Below are positions 1 through 9,780 of a stretch of 64,000 nucleotides of DNA, one piece after another. This DNA is from Achromobacter anxifer (lineage in GTDB: Bacteria; Pseudomonadota; Gammaproteobacteria; Burkholderiales; Burkholderiaceae_B). A program made the position numbers and the translations under genes. Every line of letters starts with the position of its first letter. Positions within the stretch are counted from its first letter, which is position 1. The notes under the pieces were generated by a model. The model was not told where the DNA came from and ran no database searches. It saw only the letters and a program-made list of their open reading frames with translations. The stretch is from positions 1 through 64,000 of the forward strand of contig NZ_CAHLAR010000018.1 of NCBI RefSeq assembly GCF_903652925.1. Reading direction: 5' to 3'.

Positions 1-4
1 AACT

Positions 5-81
5 TGGCGCGCCCGGCAGGATTCGAACCTACGACCCCCTGGTTCGTAGCCAGGTACTCTATCCAGCTGAGCTACGGGCGC
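5..81 (-). tRNA. tRNA-Arg (anticodon ACG)
   Basis: Read on the minus strand the segment folds into a complete cloverleaf. A 7-bp acceptor stem pairs bases 75-81 with 9-15, the discriminator is at base 8, and an encoded CCA lies at 5-7. The anticodon arm has a 5-bp stem and the loop CTACGAA, which gives anticodon ACG (bases 45-47), the tRNA-Arg that reads CGN codons after inosine modification. The T arm has the usual GGTTCGAATCC. A good promoter lies 25 bases upstream. Confidence 0.97.
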
Positions 82-106
82 ATTTGCGTTTGAAAGCAAG
101 CCTTGA

Positions 107-135
107 ATAATAGCGTTATTTCGCGAAGCGTGCAA
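107..135 (-). promoter_or_regulatory. sigma-70 promoter of tRNA-Arg
   Basis: On the minus strand TTGCAC (130-135) and TATTAT (107-112) are separated by exactly 17 bases. The -10 box lies 25 bases before the first base of the mature tRNA, which is a normal distance for a short 5' leader removed by RNase P. This is the clearest sigma-70-type promoter near the left edge. Confidence 0.7.
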
Positions 136-194
136 GTGAAGCGCTTATGTACATTGCTTGACGCGACAACCACCTCCAACCGCCCTCGCTCGAC

Positions 195-1259
195 TCATGC
201 GGCACTGCTGGCCGCATCCAGCCTGGCCAGCAAGACCCTCGCCTGCTCGACCACATCATCGTCGTTGGGCCGGAATTCCAGCCGCAACGCGTGCGGCAAC
301 TGCGTGAAATGCGCGTGGCAGCTGCGCGCATAGGCCGGATCGTAGTGCCGGTCTATCAGCTCCCGCGCCAGCTCGGCGCGCGCGCCGCCATCGACCAATG
401 CCAGCCAGCCATTGACGCGCTCGCGGCTGTGCAGGCCGATCATGCGCTGCAACTGCGCCTTGAGCGATGCCGGATCGTCGAACAGATGCGCGTAATCCTG
501 CAGCAGGAAGGCCGCGCGGTCCTCGCGGCTGGAATGGACCTCGATGCAGGGACTCGCATGCACCGCCGTCAGCAGCGCGGCGGGCAAGGCGACGGCGCCG
601 ATCTTGCGGCTTTCCGCTTCGACGAACACGGGCCGCGAAGCATCGAACGCCCGCAGGCTTTGCGCGAGCCGCGTGTCGAAGCCCTTCTGCGTGGGCTGCG
701 CGATGCCGGCCCAGGCGCCCAGCAGCGAGCCGCGATGCGCGGCCAGGCGCTCCAGGTCCAGCGTCTGCGCGCCGGCCTGCTCCAGCGCATTCAACAAGCG
801 CGTCTTGCCGCTGCCGGTGGGCCCTGCCAGCACGATGTAGCGCAAGCCCGCGGGCAGGCTCTCCAGCGCGTCCAGCGTGGCCTGGCGATAGGTCTTGTAG
901 CCGCCGTCGAGTTGCCGCGCGCGCCACCCTATCATGTTGAACATCGTCGTCATGGACCCGGAACGCGTGCCGCCGCGCCAGCAATAGATCAAGGGCCGCC
1001 AACCCTGGCGCCGGTCCGCAAAGGTGGTGTCCAGATGCGCGGCGATATTGCGTGCCACCAGCGCGGCGCCCACGCGCGAGGCCTCGAACGGCGACACCTG
1101 CTTGTACAGCGTGCCCACCACCACGCGCTCTTCGTTGCTCAACACCGGCGCGTTGAGCGCGCCAGGTATGTGGTCGTCGGCAAATTCGAGCGGCGTGCGC
1201 ACATCGATGACTTCGTCGAAGTCATCCAGCCTGTCTAATGGGGCGAGCAGGTGTTTCAA
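195..1259 (-). CDS. mnmH: tRNA 2-selenouridine synthase (MnmH/SelU)
   Basis: This enzyme exchanges sulfur for selenium at the 2-thiouridine wobble base of tRNA-Lys, -Glu and -Gln, through a geranylated intermediate and using selenophosphate. The N-terminal rhodanese domain (about 1-130) carries the active-site cysteine in YCWRGG (Cys93). A P-loop GPTGSGKT lies at 146-153 and starts the ATPase-like domain. I chose the TTG at 1257-1259, giving 354 residues, because it begins just before the rhodanese fold and has GGAA upstream. The frame stays open to a TTG at 1349, but that extension would run through a strong terminator hairpin. No selenophosphate synthase gene is visible nearby. Confidence 0.9.
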   Translation of the reverse strand: MKHLLAPLDRLDDFDEVIDVRTPLEFADDHIPGALNAPVLSNEERVVVGTLYKQVSPFEASRVGAALVARNIAAHLDTTFADRRQGWRPLIYCWRGGTRSGSMTTMFNMIGWRARQLDGGYKTYRQATLDALESLPAGLRYIVLAGPTGSGKTRLLNALEQAGAQTLDLERLAAHRGSLLGAWAGIAQPTQKGFDTRLAQSLRAFDASRPVFVEAESRKIGAVALPAALLTAVHASPCIEVHSSREDRAAFLLQDYAHLFDDPASLKAQLQRMIGLHSRERVNGWLALVDGGARAELARELIDRHYDPAYARSCHAHFTQLPHALRLEFRPNDDDVVEQARVLLARLDAASSAA

Positions 1260-1336
1260 GGGTTCCGCGCCTGGAAGGGAATCAAGGATTTTCTCATGCA
1301 GGGCGGGCCCATCTGCAAGCGCGCCAGGCGCCCATG

Positions 1337-1374
1337 AAAAAACCCGCAATCACTTGCGTGATTGCGGGTTTTTT
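1337..1374 (-). terminator. bidirectional rho-independent terminator after tRNA-Ser
   Basis: This is a perfect 16-bp inverted repeat (1337-1352 with 1359-1374) around a 6-base loop. The outer six pairs are A-T, so either strand reads as a GC-rich hairpin followed by a U run. It sits directly downstream of the minus-strand tRNA-Ser and upstream of mnmH, so it should end the tRNA transcript. Confidence 0.9.
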
Positions 1375-1411
1375 ATCTCCGGTGCTGGCGTGAGCCAGAT
1401 CGGAGAGAATC

Positions 1412-1504
1412 TGGCGGAGATGGTGGGATTCGAACCCACGATGCAGTTTTTAGCCACATACTCCCTTAGCAGGGGAGCCCCTTCAGCCTCTCGGGCACAT
1501 CTCC
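1412..1504 (-). tRNA. tRNA-Ser (anticodon GCT)
   Basis: This is a class II tRNA with a long variable arm on the minus strand. The acceptor GGAGATG (1498-1504) pairs with CATCTCC (1416-1422), and CCA is encoded at 1412-1414. The anticodon stem CTCCC/GGGAG encloses the loop CTGCTAA, giving anticodon GCT for AGC/AGU serine codons. The T arm GTGGGTTCGAATCCCAC is intact. It lies between lysC and mnmH on the same strand. A TAGAAT -10-like box occurs at 1517-1522 without a convincing -35. Confidence 0.97.
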
Positions 1505-1591
1505 GAAGAGAACGAGATTCTAGCACGACTTTTTTCACTCTTGCCCGCTATCGGGCGCTGACTGCAAAAAAAATCGTGCCGGAGTCTTTTA

Positions 1592-2857
1592 TCAGGCCTT
1601 TTCGGCAGGCGCCTGGTCCAGGCCGAAGGCCTTGTGCAGCGCGCGCACGCCCAGTTCCATGTACTTGTCGTCGATGATCACCGAGGTCTTGATCTCGCTG
1701 GTGCTGATCATCTGGATGTTGATGCCTTCTTGCGAAAGCGTCTGGAACATCAGGCTGGCCACGCCCACGTGCGAGCGCATGCCGATGCCGACGATCGAGA
1801 CCTTGGCGACCTTCTCGTCGGTGGACAGTTCACGCGCGCCCACGGCGGGGATGACTTCGCGCTTGAGCAGGTCGACGGCGCGGGCGAACTCGTTGCGATT
1901 CACGGTGAACGAGAAATCGGTCGTGCCAGCGACGGACTGGTTCTGCACGATCATGTCGACGTCGATGTTGGCGGCGGCGACAGGACCCAGGATGGAGAAG
2001 GCGATGCCGGGCTTGTCCGGAACGGCCAGCAAGGTGATTTTGGCTTCGTCGCGGCTGAAGGCGATGCCGGAGACAACGGCGGCTTCCATTTTTTCGTCTT
2101 CCTCAAAAGTAATCAGCGTGCCCGAGACCATTTCTTCTGCGAGCGGGATAAGCGGGTCGGTCAGCGAGGACAGGACCCGGACCGGCACACGGTATTTGCC
2201 GGCGAATTCAACCGAACGGATCTGCAGGACCTTGGAACCCAGCGACGCCATTTCCAGCATTTCCTCGAAGGAAACGACGGCCATGCGGCGCGCTTCGGGC
2301 ACCACGCGCGGATCGGTCGTGTAGACGCCGTCCACGTCGGTGTAGATCAGGCATTCGTCGGCCTTGATGGCGGCCGCCACGGCCACGGCCGAGGTGTCGG
2401 AACCGCCGCGGCCCAGCGTGGTGATGTGGCCTTCCGGGTCGACGCCCTGGAAGCCCGTGACGATGACCACGCGGCCGGCGTCCAGGTCGGCGCGGATGCG
2501 CTCGTCCTCGATGGACGTGATGCGAGCCTTGGTGAAGGACGAATCGGTACGCACGGGCACTTGCCAGCCGGCATAGCTGCGCGCGGGCACGCCTTCGGCC
2601 TGCAGCGCGATGGCCAACAGGCCGCTGCTGGCCTGTTCGCCGGTGGCGGCAATCATGTCGAGCTCGCGGCTGTCGGGCTGCGGCGTAATCTCGCGCGCCA
2701 GGCCGAGCAGGCGATTAGTCTCGCCTGCCATCGCCGACGGAACAACGACAACCTGGTGGCCGGCGGCGTGCCACTTCGCGACGCGACGCGCCACGTTTTT
2801 GATGCGCTCGACCGAGCCCATCGAAGTACCGCCATATTTGTGAACGATCAGGGACAT
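1592..2857 (-). CDS. lysC: aspartate kinase
   Basis: This enzyme phosphorylates L-aspartate, the first step towards lysine, threonine and methionine and, through dihydrodipicolinate, peptidoglycan precursors. The 421-residue length is typical of monofunctional class II aspartokinases. The N-terminus has the signature KYGGTSMG, and the kinase fold covers about 1-240. Two ACT regulatory domains follow (about 270-340 and 350-410), seen as repeated PGIAFSILGPVAAAN- and VGVASLMFQTLSQEG-like segments. These domains normally bind lysine or threonine for feedback inhibition. It is co-directional with tilS and accA but has its own 138-base upstream gap. dapA of the same pathway is at 45544 in this window. 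Confidence 0.98.
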   Translation of the reverse strand: MSLIVHKYGGTSMGSVERIKNVARRVAKWHAAGHQVVVVPSAMAGETNRLLGLAREITPQPDSRELDMIAATGEQASSGLLAIALQAEGVPARSYAGWQVPVRTDSSFTKARITSIEDERIRADLDAGRVVIVTGFQGVDPEGHITTLGRGGSDTSAVAVAAAIKADECLIYTDVDGVYTTDPRVVPEARRMAVVSFEEMLEMASLGSKVLQIRSVEFAGKYRVPVRVLSSLTDPLIPLAEEMVSGTLITFEEDEKMEAAVVSGIAFSRDEAKITLLAVPDKPGIAFSILGPVAAANIDVDMIVQNQSVAGTTDFSFTVNRNEFARAVDLLKREVIPAVGARELSTDEKVAKVSIVGIGMRSHVGVASLMFQTLSQEGINIQMISTSEIKTSVIIDDKYMELGVRALHKAFGLDQAPAEKA

Positions 2858-2908
2858 CTCGTACTCTGGCTGGGAACCCGCCGCAAAGGTTGACGGGCAA
2901 AGCCGTAT

Positions 2909-2914
2909 ATTCTA
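2909..2914 (-). promoter_or_regulatory. lysC: candidate -10 box for lysC
   Basis: TAGAAT on the minus strand lies 52 bases upstream of the lysC ATG, in the AT-richest part of the lysC-tilS gap. The same hexamer occurs before tRNA-Ser. No strong -35 hexamer is present at 16-18 bases, so the call is tentative. Confidence 0.4.
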
Positions 2915-2995
2915 GCGCGACGGTAAAAATTTGCGCAGCCCGTGCAAAATTCTGTCCACGCCGCGATTTTTCGGGGATCCGGGGCCGTACCCCAC

Positions 2996-4060
2996 TTATT
3001 CCCTGGGCTCCACCCAGACCCTGCCCCGATGGCAGCGGATGACGTGGCCGGCCTGCTCCACCCGCAGCTGGCGGTCGTGGCCCAGGCTGTGCAGCCCGCG
3101 CAGCTGGCGCAGCAGGTCGCGCATCCTTGCGTCCGTCGGCATGCGCGCGCCGTTGCGTTCCAGCCAGTGCCGCAGCACGTGCGCCTGCCGCGCCTCGGAC
3201 AGTCCACGCCAGGCCTGCAGGGAAAAGCTGACGCCGTCCTCGGAAGGATCGAGCTTGGCGAAATCCTCCCGCGCCACCTCGTCCAGGATCTCGGCCGCCT
3301 CGGCCATGTGCCGTGCGTGGCGGGCGACGATGGCCCGCCACCCCGGCCAGCGGGCGTCCAGCACGGGGGCCAGCAGTTCGCGCAAGGCGGCTCGTGTGTA
3401 GTGCGGATCGGCATTGGTGGGATCCTGCACCGGCCGCCAACCGCTGGCAGCCGCCACCGCTTCCGCCGCGCGCAGGATCTCGTCGCGGCCGATGTCCAGC
3501 CAGGGGCGCAGATAGTTCACACCGTCGCGCTGCGAGACCGGCGCCATGGCCGCCATGCCGACCAGCCCGGTGCCGCGCAGCAGCCGCAGCAGGACGGTTT
3601 CCGCCTGGTCGTTGCGATGATGGGCCAACAGGATATGCGTCACGCCCTGCTCTCGCGCCAATTGCGCCAGCGCGGCGTAGCGGGCGTCGCGTGCGGCCGC
3701 TTCGATGCCCTTGCCGGCAGCCTGCGCCACCTCCACGCGCGCCACCGACAGCGGCAACGCGAGCATGTCCGCCAGCGCGCGCGCATGCTGTGTCCAGGCG
3801 TCGGCGGCGTCCTGCAAGCCGTGATGCACATGGAACAGCGCCAGATCCATGCCCAGCTCGCGCGCCACGCCGGCCGCATGCACGGACAACATGGCCGAAT
3901 CCGCGCCGCCGCTCAACGCCACGGCGATGCGCGCCGGACGCTCGGGCAAGGCCTGCAAAGCGCCGCGCAAGGCCGTGGCCAACTCGGCCGAGACGGGAAG
4001 GGAATGAACTACGCCCGCCGCGGCCCGATGCGGAGTATCGGACGCTGGGCGGGCGTTCAT
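2996..4060 (-). CDS. tilS: tRNA(Ile)-lysidine synthase
   Basis: TilS joins lysine to C34 of the CAU-anticodon tRNA-Ile so that it reads AUA as isoleucine; it is essential in most bacteria. The PP-loop ATP pyrophosphatase motif SGGADS is at residues 50-55. It is followed by the HHGLQDAADAW and LLAHHRNDQAETVLLRLLRGTG blocks typical of the N-terminal domain. The C-terminal part carries the substrate-binding TilS domain. The length of 354 residues is normal. It is on the same strand as accA, 61 bases downstream of it, and may be cotranscribed with it. Confidence 0.95.
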   Translation of the reverse strand: MNARPASDTPHRAAAGVVHSLPVSAELATALRGALQALPERPARIAVALSGGADSAMLSVHAAGVARELGMDLALFHVHHGLQDAADAWTQHARALADMLALPLSVARVEVAQAAGKGIEAAARDARYAALAQLAREQGVTHILLAHHRNDQAETVLLRLLRGTGLVGMAAMAPVSQRDGVNYLRPWLDIGRDEILRAAEAVAAASGWRPVQDPTNADPHYTRAALRELLAPVLDARWPGWRAIVARHARHMAEAAEILDEVAREDFAKLDPSEDGVSFSLQAWRGLSEARQAHVLRHWLERNGARMPTDARMRDLLRQLRGLHSLGHDRQLRVEQAGHVIRCHRGRVWVEPRE

Positions 4061-4121
4061 GGCGGGATGGCGCGTGGCGCTGGGCCGCGGCGCCGGCCGT
4101 CTAGCCGGCGCCCTGCCTGCT

Positions 4122-5087
4122 TCAGGCGCGCACTTCCTGGTAGGCGCCGTAGGACAGCAGGCGCTGCACGCGCTGTTCCACGAGCTGCTCGGGGGTCATG
4201 CCCTGCAGCTGGCGCAGGGCGTCGCCCAGCGCGCGGCGCAGCAGGCGGGCCATGACGCGCGGGTCGCGATGGGCGCCACCCACGGGCTCGTTGACCACGC
4301 GGTCAACCAGACCCAGGTCCTTCAGGCGCGGGGCGATGATGGCCAGCGCTTCGGCGGCCTCGGGGGCCTTTTCGGCGCTGCGCCACAGGATCGAGGCGCA
4401 GCCTTCCGGCGAGATCACGGCATAGGTGGCGTACTGGAGCATCAGCACGGCGTTGCCCACGGCGATGGCCAGGGCGCCGCCCGAGCCGCCTTCGCCGATG
4501 ATGGTGCAGATCACCGGCACCTTCAGTTCGGCCATGGCATAGAGGTTGTGGCCGATGGCTTCGGACTGGCCGCGCTCTTCGGCGCCGATGCCCGGATAGG
4601 CGCCCGGCGTGTCCACGAAGGTGAAGACGGGAATGCCGAATTTTTCGGCCAGGCGCATCAGGCGCAGGGCCTTGCGATAGCCTTCCGGACGCGGCATGCC
4701 GAAATTGCGCGCGGCGCGTTCCTTGGTGTCGCGTCCCTTCTGGTGGCCGATGACCATGCAGGGCGTGCCGTTGAAGCGCGCCAGGCCGCCCACGATGGAC
4801 TGATCGTCGGCGTACATGCGGTCGCCGTGCAACTCGTGGAAGTCGGTGAACATTTCGCGCACGTAGTCCAGCGTGTAGGGGCGCTGGGGGTGGCGGGCGA
4901 CCAGGGCCGTCTGCCAGGGCGTGAGCTTGGCGTAGATTTCCTTCGCCAAGGTCTGGCTCTTCTGCTGCAGACGTCCGATCTCGTCGGAGATGTCTACCGC
5001 CGAATCGGCCTGCACGTAGCGCAGCTGCTCGATCTTGTTCTCAAGCTCGGCTAGCGGTTGTTCGAATTCCAGAAATGTATTGCGCAT
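4122..5087 (-). CDS. accA: acetyl-CoA carboxylase carboxyltransferase subunit alpha
   Basis: AccA with AccD transfers the carboxyl group from carboxybiotin to acetyl-CoA to make malonyl-CoA, the first committed step of fatty-acid synthesis, in the cytosol. The 321-residue protein starts [19 protein letters not shown], the family's helical N-terminus. It contains the carboxyltransferase core [14 protein letters not shown], the oxyanion segment [12 protein letters not shown] and the C-terminal EPVGGAHRD. It lies between the alkA-like gene (36-base gap) and tilS on the same strand. Confidence 0.98.
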   Translation of the reverse strand: MRNTFLEFEQPLAELENKIEQLRYVQADSAVDISDEIGRLQQKSQTLAKEIYAKLTPWQTALVARHPQRPYTLDYVREMFTDFHELHGDRMYADDQSIVGGLARFNGTPCMVIGHQKGRDTKERAARNFGMPRPEGYRKALRLMRLAEKFGIPVFTFVDTPGAYPGIGAEERGQSEAIGHNLYAMAELKVPVICTIIGEGGSGGALAIAVGNAVLMLQYATYAVISPEGCASILWRSAEKAPEAAEALAIIAPRLKDLGLVDRVVNEPVGGAHRDPRVMARLLRRALGDALRQLQGMTPEQLVEQRVQRLLSYGAYQEVRA

Positions 5088-5123
5088 GTAGTGTGGTTCC
5101 GTAGATGGGCTGCCTGGCGTGCG

Positions 5124-5768
5124 TCAGTATTGAACCGGAGTCGGTTCCAGACTGCGCCACAGATACCAGGTCGCCACGGTACGCCAGGGTTGCCACGCCA
5201 GCGAGACTTCACGAGCCTCGAAGCGCGAGACAGGCTCGCCGCTGAAATAGTGTAGCGAGATTGCCTTGAGCAACCCAGGATCATCCAGCGGCAGGACATC
5301 AGGCCGCTGCAGATTGAAAATCAAAAACATCTCCGCCGTCCAGCGCCCGATGCCCCGGATGGCGGTCAATTCGGTAATGACGGCCTCGTCGTCCATGGCC
5401 GCCCATTTTTCGGGATGGACCCGGCGCTCGCCGAAATGCACGGCCAGGTCCAGGACGTATTCAGCCTTGCGCTGCGACAGCCCCGCCGCCCGCAGGCCGT
5501 CGAGGCCGACCCGCAGCACCGCGACCGGCGTGGGGCGCTTGCCCACGGCGTCGATGAAGCGGGTCCAGACGCCGTCGGCCGCCTTGGCGGACACCTGCTG
5601 CCCGATGATCGCCCGCGCCAGCGTCACGAAAGGCGTGCCACGCGAGGTCAGCCAGACCTCCGGGTGCTGGGGGATGATCTTCTTCAGGATGCGGTCGCGC
5701 CGCATCAGGTGGGCTACGGCGGCTTCCCAGTACTCGGGCTTGGGAATTTCGAGGTCGACGGTGGACAT
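5124..5768 (-). CDS. DNA-3-methyladenine glycosylase II (AlkA-like)
   Basis: This base-excision repair glycosylase of the HhH-GPD superfamily removes alkylated purines. The helix-hairpin-helix is the segment ELTAIRGIGRWTAEMFL. The catalytic aspartate is in LPLDDPGL. Further upstream lies the conserved AIIGQQVSAKAA block. I took the ATG at 5768 (214 residues). An upstream ATG at 5804 would overlap cysS by 16 bases and add a short unconserved tail. There is no N-terminal Ada domain, so this is the short stand-alone form. Confidence 0.9.
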   Translation of the reverse strand: MSTVDLEIPKPEYWEAAVAHLMRRDRILKKIIPQHPEVWLTSRGTPFVTLARAIIGQQVSAKAADGVWTRFIDAVGKRPTPVAVLRVGLDGLRAAGLSQRKAEYVLDLAVHFGERRVHPEKWAAMDDEAVITELTAIRGIGRWTAEMFLIFNLQRPDVLPLDDPGLLKAISLHYFSGEPVSRFEAREVSLAWQPWRTVATWYLWRSLEPTPVQY

Positions 5769-5788
5769 GGCGGGCGTATCCAGGGTGC

Positions 5789-7243
<1,455 letters not shown>

Positions 7244-7599
7244 GGCGCTTGTAGGCTTAGTCTAAGTTTCCGTGGCGGTTGCGGAAAGTTGCTGCCGAAG
7301 GAAAATACCTCCGGCAAGTGCCGCCGGGCCGGATTGCGTTCCCGCAGATTGCAATCCCGCATTACGACCCCAGGCCATAATCACACTGGCGCTGACCACC
7401 CCCGGAACACGTTTCCAGGAACGAGACCCGGGGCCAGGCCGAGCTTTCGCCGTGGCTTTGACCTTGGCTCTGTCCCGCCGCCAGACCGGCTCATCGAGCC
7501 AAAACACAACCGAGGCTAAAATGGTGGTCGTCAAGTATAGCAAGCGGCCCGGTCGCGCGCGTAAGCGTTGACCAGCCACGACTTTTAACGGATGCCCAA
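7244..7599. other. divergent intergenic region cysS / TPR gene
   Basis: These 356 bases separate the oppositely directed cysS and TPR genes and should hold both promoters. The best core element I see is a plus-strand TAAAAT at 7517-7522, about 80 bases before the GTG start. No RNA gene, T-box-like leader or strong hairpin is evident. Short open frames here lack ribosome binding sites and family resemblance. Confidence 0.4.
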
Positions 7600-8283
7600 G
7601 TGACTATCAAGCCGCGCTTTCGCGTCGCCCTGCTCGCCCTGGCCCTCGCGGGCGTGCCGGTTGGAGCCTCTCTGGCCCAGTCCATGGCCGGCGGTGGCGG
7701 AGAGAACCCCAACGCAAACCGCACTACCCTGGACCCCATTCCGCCCGAAGGCGGCTGGGACAGCCTGGCCAAGCTGCTGGAGGCCGCCAAGCCCGGCGTC
7801 GACACGCGCCTGACGCCCTCGCCTTCGCAGATCACGACCCACATCGAGCGCCTGCTGAACCACGGCGACAACGAAGAAGCGCTGGCGATGATCGAAAAGC
7901 GCCAGGAACAGATCAAGAACCAGAGCAGCACCGACGTGCAGCTGATGTTCCAGCACGCTCGCGCGCTGGCAGCCCTGAATCGCACCGACGAAGCCATTGG
8001 CGTCTACACCGAGATGACCAACCGTTTTCCGGAACTCCCGGAACCTTGGAACAATCTGGCGGCTCTATATGCTGGCCGCGGCGAACTCGACCGTGCGCAA
8101 GACGCCCTCTCGATGGCCTTGCGCGCCGACCCGAATTACGCCGCCGCCCGCGCCAATATGGGCGACCTGCAACTTCTGCAGGCCTTGAGCACCTACAAGA
8201 AGGCCGCCAGCGACGGCGTGCCCGGCATGCAGGAAAAGGTCCGCGAAGTCGAAACCATGCTGAAGGATAAACACGGAAAATGA
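7600..8283 (+). CDS. TPR-repeat periplasmic protein
   Basis: The protein has 227 residues with a GTG start. The N-terminus has a signal peptide (basic start, then [17 protein letters not shown], with likely cleavage after Ala-Gln). Residues 80-200 contain at least three tetratricopeptide repeats, for example [22 protein letters not shown] and [22 protein letters not shown]. It probably acts as a periplasmic scaffold; the partner is unknown. Its stop overlaps the start of the cyclophilin gene by four bases, which implies translational coupling with the cyclophilin and lpxH. Confidence 0.85.
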   Translation: MTIKPRFRVALLALALAGVPVGASLAQSMAGGGGENPNANRTTLDPIPPEGGWDSLAKLLEAAKPGVDTRLTPSPSQITTHIERLLNHGDNEEALAMIEKRQEQIKNQSSTDVQLMFQHARALAALNRTDEAIGVYTEMTNRFPELPEPWNNLAALYAGRGELDRAQDALSMALRADPNYAAARANMGDLQLLQALSTYKKAASDGVPGMQEKVREVETMLKDKHGK

Positions 8284-8927
8284 TGTCCCGTTACTCCCCT
8301 CTACACCTGCTGCGCCTGACGGCGTGCTCGTTCGCGCTGGCCGCATTCGCCCCAGCGCTCGTCAGCGCCGCCCCCGCGGCCGATTCCTCCACCTCCACCT
8401 CTGAAGGCACAAAAGCCATGAGCACCAATCCCCGCGTCAAGCTCCACACGAACCAAGGCGACATGGTCATCACCCTGGATGCCGCCAAGGCTCCCAAGAC
8501 CGTCGAAAACTTCCTGACCTACGTCAAGGAAGGCTTCTACAACGGCACGGTGTTCCATCGCGTGATCGATGGCTTCATGATCCAGGGCGGCGGCTTCGAA
8601 CCCGGCATGAAGCAGAAGCAGACCCATGCCCCCATCGAAAACGAGGCCAACAACGGCCTGAAGAACGACAAGTACACCCTGGCCATGGCCCGCACCAGCG
8701 ATCCGCACTCGGCCACGGCCCAGTTCTTCATCAACGTCTCCAACAACGACTTCCTGAACTTCACCGCCCCCACGCCCAACGGCTGGGGCTATGCCGTGTT
8801 CGGCACCGTGACCGAAGGCACGGACGTGGTCGACAAGATCAAGGGCGTGAAGACCGGCAACAAGGGCTTCCACCAGAACGTCCCCAACGAAGACGTGATC
8901 ATCGAGAAGGCCGAAGTTCTTGAATAA
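8280..8927 (+). CDS. ppiB: cyclophilin-type peptidyl-prolyl isomerase with an N-terminal signal peptide
   Basis: This enzyme catalyses cis-trans isomerisation of X-Pro bonds. From about residue 47 ([15 protein letters not shown]) onward the protein is a complete PpiB-type cyclophilin with the active-site blocks [13 protein letters not shown] and [10 protein letters not shown]. It is preceded by a signal-peptide-like segment ([21 protein letters not shown]) and a Ser/Thr-rich linker. The open frame is therefore either an exported cyclophilin or a cytoplasmic PpiB starting at the internal ATG at 8418 (GAAGG upstream), with a relic leader before it. It overlaps the TPR gene by 4 bases and lpxH by 8. 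Confidence 0.88.
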   Translation: MMSRYSPLHLLRLTACSFALAAFAPALVSAAPAADSSTSTSEGTKAMSTNPRVKLHTNQGDMVITLDAAKAPKTVENFLTYVKEGFYNGTVFHRVIDGFMIQGGGFEPGMKQKQTHAPIENEANNGLKNDKYTLAMARTSDPHSATAQFFINVSNNDFLNFTAPTPNGWGYAVFGTVTEGTDVVDKIKGVKTGNKGFHQNVPNEDVIIEKAEVLE

Positions 8928-9693
8928 GATCACGCTGTCCGGCCCCATCTGGCTGGCGTCCGACCTGCATCTGGGCCCGGCCACGCCGGCCACCTCGGAG
9001 GCCTTCCTGGCCTTCCTGGAGGCCGCGCGGGAGGAAGCCGCCGCCCTGCTGCTGCCGGGCGACATCTTCGATGCCTGGATCGGCGACGATGTGATCCGCG
9101 CCGCGCCGCCGTGGCTGGCCACGGCGCTGACGGCGCTGCGCGACACTGCCAGCCGGATTCCGGTCTGGCTGGGCCGCGGCAACCGCGACTTCCTCATCGG
9201 GGAAGAACTTGCCAATGCCCTGGGCGCCAAGCTGCTGCCCGAACCGGCGCTGCTGGAAACGGATTACGGCCAGATCCTGCTGACCCACGGCGACGAGTTC
9301 TGTACCGACGACGCCGCGTACCAGCAGTTCCGCAAGATGGTCCGGGATCCGCGCTGGCAGGCCGAGTTCCTGGCCAAGACGATTCCCGAGCGGCTGGCGA
9401 TGGCGCAGCAGGCCCGCGGCGAAAGCCAGGCCGCCAACCAGATGAAGTCCATGGAGATCATGGACGTCAATGCGGCGGCCATTGAATCCGTCTTCCACGA
9501 AACCGGCGTGCGCGTGCTGGTGCATGGCCATACCCATCGCCCCGCCCGCCACGTGCAGGAAGTGGACGGCAAGAAGCGCGAACGCTGGGTGCTGCCCGAC
9601 TGGGACTGCGACCACGCGTCGCCCGCCCGCGGCGGCTGGCTGGTCATCGACCAGGACGGCCTGCAGTTCTACGATCTGGAAACGGAAGCGTAG
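8920..9693 (+). CDS. lpxH: UDP-2,3-diacylglucosamine diphosphatase
   Basis: LpxH cleaves the pyrophosphate of UDP-2,3-diacylglucosamine to lipid X in lipid A synthesis, acting at the inner face of the cytoplasmic membrane. The calcineurin-like metallophosphatase motifs are all present: SDLHLG (Asp15, His17), [22 protein letters not shown] and VHGHTHRPA. The start is a TTG that overlaps the end of the cyclophilin gene by 8 bases, so it is translationally coupled. The length is 257 residues. Confidence 0.95.
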   Translation: MNKITLSGPIWLASDLHLGPATPATSEAFLAFLEAAREEAAALLLPGDIFDAWIGDDVIRAAPPWLATALTALRDTASRIPVWLGRGNRDFLIGEELANALGAKLLPEPALLETDYGQILLTHGDEFCTDDAAYQQFRKMVRDPRWQAEFLAKTIPERLAMAQQARGESQAANQMKSMEIMDVNAAAIESVFHETGVRVLVHGHTHRPARHVQEVDGKKRERWVLPDWDCDHASPARGGWLVIDQDGLQFYDLETEA

Positions 9694-9715
9694 CCCTCGG
9701 GCACAGCGTGACGCA

Positions 9716-9745
9716 AAAAAGCAAGGGCCGCGCAAGCGGCCCTTG
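9716..9745 (-). terminator. rho-independent terminator after uppP
   Basis: A 9-bp GC-rich stem (9722-9730 with 9737-9745) around a 6-base loop is followed on the minus strand by a run of T (plus-strand A run 9716-9721). It lies between convergent lpxH and uppP and is oriented to end the uppP transcript. Confidence 0.75.
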
Positions 9746-9780
9746 TCATTGCTGCGGCCGGCGGCGCGCCGGCCAGCCCG

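Noticed and set aside
1543-1556. A terminator between lysC and tRNA-Ser
   Set aside because: GCCCG-CTAT-CGGGC forms a small stem, but no T run follows it on the minus strand, where it would be needed.
2858-2995. A lysine riboswitch upstream of lysC
   Set aside because: The 138-base gap is too short for the roughly 170-base aptamer plus platform, and I see none of its conserved core; only a -10-like box is present.
7272-7571. A 99-codon plus-strand frame between cysS and the TPR gene
   Set aside because: It has no ribosome binding site and no family resemblance, and it occupies the divergent promoter region.
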